Part shown: piece after piece, positions 38,058 to 47,250 of the stretch | Numbering within the stretch: the first letter of the stretch is position 1 | Layout: each line of letters begins with the position of its first letter | From: Oscillospiraceae bacterium | Lineage (GTDB): Bacteria; Bacillota; Clostridia; Oscillospirales; CAG-272 | DNA: 47,250 nucleotides | Assembly (NCBI GenBank): GCA_015065065.1 | Contig: SVQX01000013.1 | Location: 1 to 47,250, forward strand | Direction of reading: 5' to 3' | Notes under the pieces: generated by a model | Database searches by the model: none | What the model saw: only the letters and a program-made list of their open reading frames with translations | What the model was told of the DNA's origin: nothing | Made by a program: the position numbers and the translations under genes

Positions 38058-38070
38058 GCTCTTTCTGCTC

Positions 38071-38196
38071 TGTATCAAAAAGCACTCCAAATACTTCGAC
38101 GGTCGCCTTGAGGATCCTGATGTCCTTAAGCTCTGCGGCTGTTCAAGGAATAGTTATTATAAATATAAGCGAGAAATGAAGAAAATTAGACACTGA
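38071..38196 (+). pseudogene. C-terminal remnant of a DNA-binding/recombinase-like protein
   Basis: Frame from 38071: CIKKHSKYFDGRLEDPDVLKLCGCSRNSYYKYKREMKKIRH*; HTH-like (CGCSRNSYYKYKRE), no start. Confidence 0.45.
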
Positions 38197-38426
38197 ATAA
38201 ATCAAAGAAATAATATTTTTATATAATTTTTGCAATATTATTGCAAAGTGAGTGGCGGACAATTCGTCCGCCACTCACTTTATATATGGAGACACACGGT
38301 TAATCTCCACTTCTCTTCTGCACCGCTCAATTAACGTTTACAAAGATCCTCCATGATATTTTTAAACATGACAGTAGTTGTCCTGGTTAAGCTTTAGAAT
38401 AGTGTCGGAATGGAGGTGAGGCTTGT

Positions 38427-38519
38427 ATGGGGGTTGCTGAACGAAGACACGAAATTATGAAAATTCTGTGCCGGCGCAGATATGAGACTATACGTAGGAG
38501 CCACCATAGAATCGTGTGA
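38427..38519 (+). pseudogene. Truncated HTH gene start (paralogue of 42218 gene)
   Basis: MGVAERRHEIMKILCRRRYETIRRSHHRIV* vs MGTAERRLEILKYLCKVRKATMPQLA.. of the intact gene. Confidence 0.55.
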
Positions 38520-39942
38520 CGATGACGGTCATACGTTTAACACAAGAATGAACATGACGCAGCTGGCATTTATCAAGTACCTGGATTGCGTTGAGAGAGT
38601 GCGAACACCTGAAAGTATCAATCCGTTTGTCGGAAAGATCGCGATGTCCGATGAAATCGGTGTTGCCGCGGCATCTACTAATGCCAACGCAAGAAACATG
38701 TGTGATGCCCCTACCCCTCCCCCGACAAACACCTCTATGGAGTCAGCGCAGGAAATTGAAGTGGAGAGTCTGACAAGCGGCAACATTGCCTATGCCAGAA
38801 TGGCACAGTGGTTTAAAATCACCATTCCCCAGAGCAAGTATTACTCTATCTACACGACAGGATCTTTGGACACTGTTGGCACCCTGTACGATGACTGCGG
38901 CAACCAGATTGTCAGAGTCGATGATCGTACGGAATGCGGTAAGGCTAATTTCAGGATTTACCACAAGCTGGATCGCAACACCACGTATTATATTCGGGTT
39001 ACCGAGGCGAAATCTAACACCGGAAGCTATACGTTAGTAGTAACTGAAAGAGTATTGGCAGACTCCGTTACTATAACGCCTTCATCTATCATTCTGGAAC
39101 AGGGCAAGACTTATGAGCTGCCCACTACGCCCAACACGTTTGTAGACGTTGCCGGAGTTGATCCTCTCAGAAATGTTTATGTCAACATATCACCGGCATC
39201 TGCAAACGAGCAAAAGGTTCTCTGGCATAGCTTTGATCATGACGTTATCGATACATACTCAGGTTTCCACGGGGATCAGAGATATCATACCATTTCCCCT
39301 GTTGGTAGCGGGACTGCAACGCTATATGCATATGACTGGTGGGAAAACGGCAATGCCGGAGAGTGTACTGTTTATGTTCCCGAAGTTAATGCCAATGCTC
39401 CAAAAGTCACAGTTGTAAGTTGTATTGCTGATGGCTGGATTGTTTCTTCTGATACCATGGGCGCAGATATGGCAAATGCCTTTGGTTGCACGGGAAGTTA
39501 CACGGTTGAAACTCCGACAACGATATCGAGTTTCGAAACTTGTTGGCGAGAAACCAACGAATGTATGATTGTGCATACACACGGAGGTCCGAACAGTTTG
39601 GTTGGTCAAATAAATAGCGGGGCACAGTCTCAAATTATATCAAAATACGATATTGAAAATTTGCCCATAAATACCAAGATCCGCTTTATTATGATGACTG
39701 CGTGTGAAGTAGCCGGAGGATTAGCCTATAACAACATAGCATATTGGTTAAGTAAGAGGATACATCCTAACGGTATAGTTATTGCTAACACCGACGAAGT
39801 AACTGGTGGCGATAAAACGTTTCGCGGCTCTGATAACGAAAAAACTTGGAAGGTGTATAAAAACGGCGAGATTTGGGATATAGAGTTGCCCCTAACCCTA
39901 ACGATGGCAGATGCATACAGTATCTACGAGGAATGTCAGTGA
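38482..39942 (+). CDS. Pre-peptidase-like beta domain protein with C-terminal caspase/CHAT-like domain
   Basis: Central SGNIAYARMAQWFKITIPQSKYYSIYTTGSLDTVGTLYD...YYIRVTEAKSNTGSYTLVV (PPC-like); C-terminal ECMIVHTHGGPN (His) and IRFIMMTACEVAGG (Cys). True start uncertain. Confidence 0.55.
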   Translation: MRLYVGATIESCDDDGHTFNTRMNMTQLAFIKYLDCVERVRTPESINPFVGKIAMSDEIGVAAASTNANARNMCDAPTPPPTNTSMESAQEIEVESLTSGNIAYARMAQWFKITIPQSKYYSIYTTGSLDTVGTLYDDCGNQIVRVDDRTECGKANFRIYHKLDRNTTYYIRVTEAKSNTGSYTLVVTERVLADSVTITPSSIILEQGKTYELPTTPNTFVDVAGVDPLRNVYVNISPASANEQKVLWHSFDHDVIDTYSGFHGDQRYHTISPVGSGTATLYAYDWWENGNAGECTVYVPEVNANAPKVTVVSCIADGWIVSSDTMGADMANAFGCTGSYTVETPTTISSFETCWRETNECMIVHTHGGPNSLVGQINSGAQSQIISKYDIENLPINTKIRFIMMTACEVAGGLAYNNIAYWLSKRIHPNGIVIANTDEVTGGDKTFRGSDNEKTWKVYKNGEIWDIELPLTLTMADAYSIYEECQ

Positions 39943-40146
39943 TTTCCTCTTTTGCCTGATATATCAGTAGATTCATAGCTTGCAATCTAATCAAAATCAG
40001 ACTGTACCACTCTCGTGATCCAAGAAAAGCAAGTGTGATAAATATAATTTGTCGCTTTGACGATCGCAGAAATCAAATTTGGCATATGAGCTCGTCAAAA
40101 ATGTTCGAATTTTCGAAAGCGGCGTGATTCTTACAACCGTTTTCAA

Positions 40147-40172
40147 AGGGGCCGCCTTAAGGCGGCCCCTAC
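40147..40172. repeat. Dispersed palindromic repeat copy
   Basis: aggggccgcc-ttaa-ggcggcccctac. Confidence 0.6.
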
Positions 40173-40217
40173 TTTAAAATATTTCAGGTAAAAATATTGC
40201 GAAATAGAGCAAAACAA

Positions 40218-40913
40218 TCAGAAACCAAACAAATCAAGCCACCCATCATTATTAAAAAGCGGAGCGTGAAGCATCGCGAAGAATGGGTACCTATCCTCTT
40301 CGCCCTCATAGCCAGGTTGATCGTGCGCGAACACATAGAAATAATCGTTAGTTATGATGATCGTATCATACCTTACCGTTTCATAATAAAGACGCGGAAC
40401 CGTCACTTCTTTTTGAGTATACGTCAGCACAAGTCTGAATTCCTCGTTTTTGACTTCTTCGATAGTCTCTATATTCAATAAGCCCTGCGAGTAGCCATAC
40501 TGCATATTATAAAGCGCGTTATTATATAGATTCATCATTCCTATCAGCCGATTATCGCCAACATTAATAGAGATAACTTCCCCGTTTTTATACAGTGTAG
40601 CCGTGAGAGGGACATTATGCAGATCAGGATAAACCTCGTACTTGTCACAAGGCACGTTAGAAATGATCGACTGCAGCTCATCCTTAGATAAAGAAGCGTC
40701 TGTTTCTTCAATATTCACAAAAGGCTTTGATGAATAGTTATCATTCACAAGATTCTTCTCATCGGTCAAGTATTCGGTAGTTTCCTCGGACGTACTCTCT
40801 GTCGACTCCTCACTTGTGTTTTCTGTAGTTTCGGTAGATGAGGTATTATTACATCCACTGAATACGACAAGCGTCAGAATAACAGACAGCAACAAAGCAA
40901 TAGCCTTTTTCAT
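40218..40913 (-). CDS. Lipoprotein of unknown function
   Basis: Start trimmed to MKKAIALLLSVILTLVVFSGCNNTSSTE (lipobox), Ser/Glu/Thr-rich linker. Confidence 0.65.
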   Translation of the reverse strand: MKKAIALLLSVILTLVVFSGCNNTSSTETTENTSEESTESTSEETTEYLTDEKNLVNDNYSSKPFVNIEETDASLSKDELQSIISNVPCDKYEVYPDLHNVPLTATLYKNGEVISINVGDNRLIGMMNLYNNALYNMQYGYSQGLLNIETIEEVKNEEFRLVLTYTQKEVTVPRLYYETVRYDTIIITNDYFYVFAHDQPGYEGEEDRYPFFAMLHAPLFNNDGWLDLFGF

Positions 40914-41026
40914 AAAATCCTCCTTTGGATTTTTAATGTTTTGGATATCAATACCATTATAAACCTTGCATAAGATAAAGTCAATCATTTTCAACCGAAA
41001 ATATAAAAGTTTACAATTTTAACCAA

Positions 41027-41073
41027 GACAGTAGTTGTCACGGTTTAGGCTTATACTTAGCTTGCAGCTGCAA
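41027..41073. repeat. Operator-like repeat module (copy 2)
   Basis: gacagtagttgtc 41027-41039 and ttgcagctgcaa 41062-41073; same 35-nt offset as copy 3 at 42574. Partial copy 1 at 38370-38382. Confidence 0.75.
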
Positions 41074-41103
41074 AAAACAACAGCCAAAGAAGAAAGGAGG
41101 TAT

Positions 41104-41241
41104 ATGGATATGACTTATACCAAAGAAGATGATCCCCCTATCGCAGAAAAACAGTCTGCTCCCAGGGTGGAAAATCTTCTATTCGTAGTGGACTCAAAGG
41201 TTCGTGCTAATACGACCTTGCAGCATCCGATTTTGTTCTGA
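41104..41241 (+). pseudogene. Truncated paralogue of the DUF1906 gene N-terminus
   Basis: MDMTYTKEDDPPIAEKQSAPRVENLLFVVDSKVRANTTLQHPILF* vs VNRLLFGVDSKIQANDLLQNN of the 42657 gene. Confidence 0.6.
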
Positions 41242-41769
41242 AAAGCAGCGGCGGCGCGGACGACGAAGCCATCGAGTCCACCGACACCGTCACTACTCCC
41301 ACCTTCTACGAGGCAAAGGACAGATACGGTAATGCGCTGACCGAGACCACGTTTACCGACGGTGAATTTGGCACCATCTACCGATCATTCAAATTCAACG
41401 ACGACGATGAGTGTATGGCAGGCGACGATTCGGGTAACAACCTATATTGAGGAGACCGACGCACGCGGAAATAAGACCGCCTACACGGTTGACGGCGACA
41501 CCTCCCGCAACAGTGAGGTTATCGACCGCTGCGGTAACAAGACCGCCTACGAGTATGACGACTCCGGCAGAACCACCAAGGTGACAAGCAAGGACGCCAA
41601 TAACAACACACTTGCCCACGTTTCCTATTCTTACGACACCTTCGACAACATGACCGAGATCGCCCGCGGCGACGGCATGACTCATGGGAATGACCTACGC
41701 CAATGTCGACATAATAATTTCGGAAGGTGGAGGCAGAAATTGTATACATTATTTATGAAATTTTCGTAA
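41230..41769 (+). pseudogene. RHS/YD-repeat gene fragments, frame-shifted
   Basis: SDFVLKSSGGADDEAIESTDTVTTPTFYEAKDRYGNALTETTF...NNLY* then EETDARGNKTAYTVDGDTSRNSEVIDRCGNKTAYEYDDSGRTTKVTSKDANNNTLAHVSYSYDTFDNMTEIARGDG. Confidence 0.8.
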
Positions 41770-41909
41770 AATTTTGGAATTTTTTGGTTTTTTATTGACA
41801 AAAACAAAAAAAGGTGTATAATAAATTTACAGTTATTTACATTTGCTGGTATAAGCAGTCGCAATTTGACGGTATGCCGTAGCTTTACAAAAATTTAAGG
41901 AGATATAAA

Positions 41910-42128
41910 ATGATACGATATTCTTGCCCCATTTGTACCCGGAGAGCTTGTGATTCAAATAAAGTTATAATGCTTGATAAATTATCAGCCGACAATGAAA
42001 ATACCGCTGATATAGTTATAAAATGTCAGAATTGCAAGAATTTATTAGCGGTAACGGTTAGCAGAAATACATTTGACATAAATCAAATGAGTCTCCAAAG
42101 AGAGGGGATAACCATACATAGCACTTAG
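41910..42128 (+). CDS. Small zinc-ribbon protein
   Basis: 72 aa, CPICTRRAC...VIKCQNCKNLLAVTV (paired Cys); RBS aaggag. Confidence 0.6.
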   Translation: MIRYSCPICTRRACDSNKVIMLDKLSADNENTADIVIKCQNCKNLLAVTVSRNTFDINQMSLQREGITIHST

Positions 42129-42217
42129 TACATAGCACGATGTTTAACATATGAGCATGACAAGTAGCCATTCAAGCTATTTGTCGTGCTTTTTTATTTC
42201 ACAGAAAGGAGGATCTG

Positions 42218-42559
42218 ATGGGAACAGCAGAGAGAAGACTGGAAATATTAAAATATCTCTGCAAAGTACGTAAGGCAACGATGCCTCAGCTGGCAGGGCT
42301 GTTCGGCGTTTCCACCAGAACTATTCAACGGGACATATTAGAGCTGCAAGCGGCGTTTCATGTTCCGCTTCAAATCCGCTGCGGAAAATATGACGGCGGC
42401 ATATATGTGATCGGAAATTATAGCTTTGACAGAGCCTATATGCACGATGATGAGCTTATCCTCCTTTCAAAGATACAAGAGCTTGTGAAAGACCAACTTA
42501 CGGACAAGGAAAATGCCCTTCTCTCTCAAATCATAAAAATTTATACGAAAACTGCATAA
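42218..42559 (+). CDS. HTH (HTH_11/DeoR-like) regulator
   Basis: MGTAERRLEILKYLCKVRKATMPQLAGLFGVSTRTIQRDILELQ; RBS aaaggagg. Confidence 0.85.
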   Translation: MGTAERRLEILKYLCKVRKATMPQLAGLFGVSTRTIQRDILELQAAFHVPLQIRCGKYDGGIYVIGNYSFDRAYMHDDELILLSKIQELVKDQLTDKENALLSQIIKIYTKTA

Positions 42560-42573
42560 AATTTTTTAACGAT

Positions 42574-42620
42574 GACAGTAGTTGTCACGATTAAGGCTTA
42601 TACTTAGCTTGCAGCTGCAA
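42574..42620. repeat. Operator-like repeat module (copy 3)
   Basis: gacagtagttgtc 42574-42586 and ttgcagctgcaa 42609-42620. Confidence 0.75.
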
Positions 42621-42656
42621 AAACAAAACTTATTGACAAGCAGGAGATTTAAAATT

Positions 42657-43463
42657 ATGGCATGTAGAAATGCTTACAAAACCAAAAACATTATTGATGA
42701 GAATGATGTCACCAAGACATCTATATCAGAACCTATGGTTGCCAAGTCTGTCAATCGACTCCTCTTCGGTGTCGATTCCAAGATTCAGGCTAACGACCTT
42801 CTTCAGAACAACATTGAGGAATTTGATTGGATCGTTCGCAACAAAATCTACCCAAACTTCTACGGAAGATACCTGACCGGCGAAAACTGTCTCACAAAGG
42901 ATGAGATCCTTTTCCTTCATCGCAAGGGCTGCAAGATCGCGCCTATCTATGCAGACAATGGAGAAAAGCAGACAAAAGAACAGGGTATGATTCTTGCGAA
43001 GAAGATCGGTATCCTTTCGATTGAACTCGGCATTCCCGAGGGAACCGTTATTTTCCTTGACATAGGCGAAAACGAAAATGCAAGTCGTGACTTTATGAGA
43101 GGCTTTGCCAAGGCTCTTATGGTAGAGGGCTTTACTCCCGGCTTTAAGGCAAACACCGATGCAAGGTTTGCATTTGACCGTGAGTTCAGCAGAGGCATGC
43201 AGACTGACAAGGATACTTTCAAGAACTGCATGATTTGGGCTGTATCACCTACTGTCGAGGAATACAACGGTATCACCACCTCCCATCTCATCCACCCCGA
43301 CAACTGGATGCCTTATGCACCTTCCGCTCTTACGAGAGCAGAAATCGCAATCTGGCAGTACGGCACAAATTGCCATCCAATCGAGGATGACATGGGTGAG
43401 GTTACAACCTTTAACCTTGATCTTGTTCGAAATGAACAGGTTATCGTTGAAAAAATGTTTTAA
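42657..43463 (+). CDS. DUF1906 (Rv2525c-like glycoside hydrolase-like) domain protein
   Basis: EEFDWIVRNKIYPNFYGRYLTGENCLTKDEILFLHRKGCKIAPIYADNGE..., GTVIFLDIGENEN, WAVSPTVEEY, IWQYGTN. Start trimmed to MACRNAYK. Confidence 0.8.
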   Translation: MACRNAYKTKNIIDENDVTKTSISEPMVAKSVNRLLFGVDSKIQANDLLQNNIEEFDWIVRNKIYPNFYGRYLTGENCLTKDEILFLHRKGCKIAPIYADNGEKQTKEQGMILAKKIGILSIELGIPEGTVIFLDIGENENASRDFMRGFAKALMVEGFTPGFKANTDARFAFDREFSRGMQTDKDTFKNCMIWAVSPTVEEYNGITTSHLIHPDNWMPYAPSALTRAEIAIWQYGTNCHPIEDDMGEVTTFNLDLVRNEQVIVEKMF

Positions 43464-43478
43464 GAAAGGAGAAAAAAC

Positions 43479-46400
43479 ATGATTTACGTAAATTCAATTT
43501 CTATTAGTTCAGAAGATAAAACGCTGATTGTTGGAAACTCATTATTTCTCAATGCTATCGTTTGTCCGGAAAATGCAACGAACAAGGACGTAATTTGGAG
43601 TAGCGGTAATGTAGATATAGCTACTGTTAATCCACATAGCGGATTGGTATATGCGCAAAGCGTCGGAAATACTATAATTCGTGCTACGGCCCAAGATGGT
43701 AGTGGTATCGTAGGTTTATATAATATTAGCGTAACGTGCCCAACTTGTGTAGAAAATTTGAATATCAACCACACGGAACTGACTCTTCATAAAGGAAGCT
43801 CTTATCAATTGTGTGCTAGCGTTTGCCCCCAAGATGCTACAAACAATAAGGTTCGTTGGAGCAGTAGTAGAAGATCGGTTGTTACGGTTAATGAATCAAC
43901 TGGCGTTATAGAGGCAAAAGGCGCAGGACGGGCATATATTTATGCCACGGCCCGAGATGGTAGCGGTATTAAAGCTAGTTGCAGGATTGTAGTAAAGCAG
44001 ACTGTTGTCTGCTATGCAGAGGAAACACCTATAAACAAGGTTCAGGGCAGCACGTTCGCCGATCCTGTTGATGTTTACACAGGTGCTCATATGCTCAATA
44101 ACACAATTATATCCCTGCTTGGTGGTCAGGGTATCAAGTTGGAAACCCATTACGACTCTACGCAGTTGGCCTGCGGTTTGTTTGGCGTTGGTTGGTATCA
44201 CAACTTTGAAAAGCACATTGAAATGCATGGGAGCGAAGCTCTTGTTTATAACAATCCTTCTATCTTCTCTCGTTATACTGCAGATAATGATTGCTACACA
44301 AGATTCACCTGTTGTAGCGCAGACAAAAATGGATACATATTGACAGTAGACCATTCGCGTCAATATCCGTATATCATCGATTGTAATTCGGCCAGAACCG
44401 AATACTACAATGCAAATGGAGACCTTGCAAAGATCAGAGATCACCAGGGTTTTGAAACTCTTATCACCTACACTGATACTTTGATCACCATTACCGACGG
44501 TGTATCCGGCAAGAAAATCTACCTTGAGAAGGATTCCACTTGCAAGGTGATCCGTGTATACGATGATGCAGACAGAGAAGCCATTCTTACTTATTCCGAC
44601 AATCTGCTCACCTCTATTCGTGACGTTAACGGTAACTCCCTCACATATGCGTATGATGAGGAAAACCGAGTCGTTTCCGGAACCGACTCCAAGGGAATCC
44701 GTTACTTTGAGAACACGTATGACGATTACGGTCGTGTACTGACTCAGAAGGATGCGCTGAATCACACATCCTACTTTGATTACAGCGACGATACCTGCGA
44801 ATGCTGCGAAGGCGATACTAGAATCGCCACCAACAGAAACGGCAAGACCAGCCGTCGCGTATACGATTGCAACGGACTTTTGATCAAACATACCGATGAG
44901 AACGGTAACATCAAGACCTATGAGTATGATGATCACTATAACGTCATTAAGGAGATCGATGCCAAGGGCAATTCTGTAATCAAGACCTACAACAGCTTCA
45001 ATAAGCCTACGCAGGTAACCGACAGAAACGGTAACACAACCTACTTCACCTATGATGCAAAGGGCAACGTAACAAGAATCCGTTATCCTGCGATTAACGG
45101 CATTGTTCCCGAAGAAACCTTCGTTTACAACAACCGTAATCAGATGACTCAGCATACCGACATTCGAGGTACTGTAACTCTCTATACCTATGACACAAAC
45201 GGTATGCCGGCAACCAAGAAGGTCGGTAGTAAGAATGCAATCGTTTACTCTTATGAGGGTGGATTGCTCAAATCCCAGACCGATTCGTTGAATAATACAA
45301 CGAGATACACACACAATACAATAGGTCAGGTCATTTCCAAGACTGATGCGGACAACAAGGTAACCCAGTACGAATACGACAAGAGCGGAAATCTGCTGCG
45401 TACCGTTGATGCTAATGGCAAGTCTATCGTAAATGCTTATGATGGCAACTATCAGAAGATCTCCGTAACCGATGCAAATGGCAACAAGACCGAATATTCC
45501 TACAATGGAAATATGAAGAATGACGTCATTACCCTTCCCGACGGTCATACCATGCGATATGAGTTTGACGGTGAAGACAGAACCGTAAAGGTAATCGACC
45601 AGCTGAGCAATGCAACCAATATCACCTATGACGATGCCGGCAGAGTTCTTTCCAAGAGACTCCCCGACGGTGCTCTTGTTCAGTATGAGTATGACAAGGT
45701 CGGCAACGTGATAAAGGAAACCAATCCCAAGGGCGCGGTTATTACCAAGACATATGACAAGCTCGGTAACGTGCTTACTGTCACCGATGATGAAGGCAAC
45801 GTAACCTCTTACGAGTACAATGCGATGAATAAGGTCACTAAGATGACTAACGCTGTTGCGGGATCTACTGTATACGTCTACTCCAAGTCTGGAGATCTCC
45901 TCTCGGAGACCGACGCGCTGGGTAATACCAAGACCTATACTTACGATGCCTTCGGCAACAGAATCACCGCGACCGACGCAAAAAACAACGTAACGACTTA
46001 TACCTATGACCAGAACAACAATCTGCTCACGGTCAAGGATGCGTTGAATCACGTAACGACCTATACCTATAACGCCCTGAATCAGTGTGTATCGGTCAAG
46101 GATGCGCTGAACAATGTCATCCGCTATGGCTACGACGCACTGGGTAGACGTACAACTATCACCGACGCTCGCGGTAACGTGTTCACCACTACCTACGACG
46201 GCAACGGCAACGTCATTAAGACCACCGATGCCAAGAACAACGTAATCAGCGAGACGGTTTACAACTCTCTCAATCAGCCGCTTACCGTCACCGATGCTAT
46301 GGGTAAGGCTACGACCTACACCTACAACGCGCTCGGTAAAGTTGAAAGCGTCACCGATTCGATGAATCATCGTACTGAGTTCACTTATAACTCTCGCGGT

Positions 46401-47250
46401 CAGAATACCGAGGTTCGTGATGCGGCAAACAACGTAAGCACGGCGACCTATGACCTGCTCGGCAACGTAGCCCGTCTTGCCGGACCTCTCGGCGGTGCTA
46501 CCAACTACACCTACGACGATATGGGCAGACTTACATACGAGTCCACTGTTTCGGGCGGTACCAAAGCTTACGAGTACAACGAGCTAAACATTCGCAAGAA
46601 GATCACCAACGCACGCGGTCAGATTCGTCAGATCTTCTATGACTCCATGGGCAGAATCACGGGCTATACTTCCCCCGAAGGCGCTGTAAGCTACACTTAC
46701 GACGCAAACAGCAACGTATTGACCGTAAACGACAGCCACGGCACGATCACGAGAACATACGATGCGCTCAACCGCGTGTCGAGCTATACCGATACCTACG
46801 GCAAGGTCATTGGCTACGAGTATGATGCGGTTGGAAATCTTGCCAAGATCATCTACCCCGACAACACCGCGGTAACTTATACCTATGATGCAAACCACAA
46901 CCTCATTCGTGTTACCGACTGGGCAAACCGTGTAACGACCTACACCTACGACGCAAACAACCGTGTCGTTGGCGTTACAAAGCCCGACGGCAGCGTAACC
47001 ACCACTGTCTACGACAACATGCAGCGAGTCACTTCCACAGTCGAAAGAACGGCTGGCGGCGTAGTAATCACCGGCTTTGAGTACACTTACGATGATTTGT
47101 CGAGAATTATCGAGGAAAAGCATCTTGACAAGAATACCAAATTCTGTTATACTTATGATGAGCTCAGCAGAGTAACCAAGAGAACGGCGAAGGATTTGAA
47201 CAACAACGTTCTTTCGGAAGAAACCTTCACTTACGACGCCGCAGGCAATA
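43479..47250 (+). CDS. RHS/YD-repeat protein with N-terminal Ig-like (Big_2) domains; open at window end
   Basis: ATG 43479 after aagaaaggag; two Big_2-like units (SISISSEDKTLIVGNSLFLNAIVCPENATNKDVIWSSGN...), DPVDVYTGAHMLNN, then dozens of YD repeats (TYTYDANHNLIRVTD); same frame continues to 47250. Missing from ORF track because no stop is in the window. Confidence 0.92.
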   Translation, partial: MIYVNSISISSEDKTLIVGNSLFLNAIVCPENATNKDVIWSSGNVDIATVNPHSGLVYAQSVGNTIIRATAQDGSGIVGLYNISVTCPTCVENLNINHTELTLHKGSSYQLCASVCPQDATNNKVRWSSSRRSVVTVNESTGVIEAKGAGRAYIYATARDGSGIKASCRIVVKQTVVCYAEETPINKVQGSTFADPVDVYTGAHMLNNTIISLLGGQGIKLETHYDSTQLACGLFGVGWYHNFEKHIEMHGSEALVYNNPSIFSRYTADNDCYTRFTCCSADKNGYILTVDHSRQYPYIIDCNSARTEYYNANGDLAKIRDHQGFETLITYTDTLITITDGVSGKKIYLEKDSTCKVIRVYDDADREAILTYSDNLLTSIRDVNGNSLTYAYDEENRVVSGTDSKGIRYFENTYDDYGRVLTQKDALNHTSYFDYSDDTCECCEGDTRIATNRNGKTSRRVYDCNGLLIKHTDENGNIKTYEYDDHYNVIKEIDAKGNSVIKTYNSFNKPTQVTDRNGNTTYFTYDAKGNVTRIRYPAINGIVPEETFVYNNRNQMTQHTDIRGTVTLYTYDTNGMPATKKVGSKNAIVYSYEGGLLKSQTDSLNNTTRYTHNTIGQVISKTDADNKVTQYEYDKSGNLLRTVDANGKSIVNAYDGNYQKISVTDANGNKTEYSYNGNMKNDVITLPDGHTMRYEFDGEDRTVKVIDQLSNATNITYDDAGRVLSKRLPDGALVQYEYDKVGNVIKETNPKGAVITKTYDKLGNVLTVTDDEGNVTSYEYNAMNKVTKMTNAVAGSTVYVYSKSGDLLSETDALGNTKTYTYDAFGNRITATDAKNNVTTYTYDQNNNLLTVKDALNHVTTYTYNALNQCVSVKDALNNVIRYGYDALGRRTTITDARGNVFTTTYDGNGNVIKTTDAKNNVISETVYNSLNQPLTVTDAMGKATTYTYNALGKVESVTDSMNHRTEFTYNSRGQNTEVRDAANNVSTATYDLLGNVARLAGPLGGATNYTYDDMGRLTYESTVSGGTKAYEYNELNIRKKITNARGQIRQIFYDSMGRITGYTSPEGAVSYTYDANSNVLTVNDSHGTITRTYDALNRVSSYTDTYGKVIGYEYDAVGNLAKIIYPDNTAVTYTYDANHNLIRVTDWANRVTTYTYDANNRVVGVTKPDGSVTTTVYDNMQRVTSTVERTAGGVVITGFEYTYDDLSRIIEEKHLDKNTKFCYTYDELSRVTKRTAKDLNNNVLSEETFTYDAAGN

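Noticed and set aside
40000-40140. Possible coding remnant on minus strand (TVVRITPLSKIRTFLTSSYAKFDFCDRQSDKLYLSHLLFLDHESGTV*)
   Set aside because: No start, no recognised family; could be chance. Not enough support to list.
43896-46370. 824-aa minus-strand ORF
   Set aside because: It is exactly antisense to the RHS/YD-repeat frame; the repetitive composition keeps the opposite frame open. No RBS or recognisable domain.

Overview
The window looks like low-GC Clostridia-type chromosome: housekeeping genes over about 1-26 kb, then accessory DNA over about 26-47 kb. The housekeeping part has rubredoxin, a MATE/SpoVB-like flippase, dUTPase, NAD synthetase, rnpB, cyclophilin, Mini-III, DUF711, G1P dehydrogenase, SPFH, threonine aldolase and three tRNAs. 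Three points stand out. (1) A repeated, apparently structured element lies directly downstream of two different tRNA-Arg genes. It is a single copy after tRNA-Arg(ACG) and a 129-bp tandem array after tRNA-Arg(CCT). It can be folded by eye into a three-way junction, some stems show compensatory changes between loci, and its outer arm copies the T-arm of whichever tRNA it follows. (2) A tight 8-gene minus-strand operon (26374-35797) encodes an HprK-like kinase, an S26-peptidase/PqqD fusion, a radical SAM/SPASM protein, an ACP-FkbH didomain, a nucleotidyltransferase, two ABC exporters and a BtrH-like acyltransferase. It is divergent from an ArsR-type regulator that is followed by an unannotated 39-aa ORF (37039-37158) resembling a RiPP precursor. 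(3) An RHS-type island (37.3 kb to the end) contains a caspase/CHAT-like protein, a DUF1906 protein, decayed RHS/HTH fragments, repeated operator-like motifs and a large RHS ORF that runs off the right edge and is missing from the ORF track. All calls come from reading the sequence; no database search or folding software was run.
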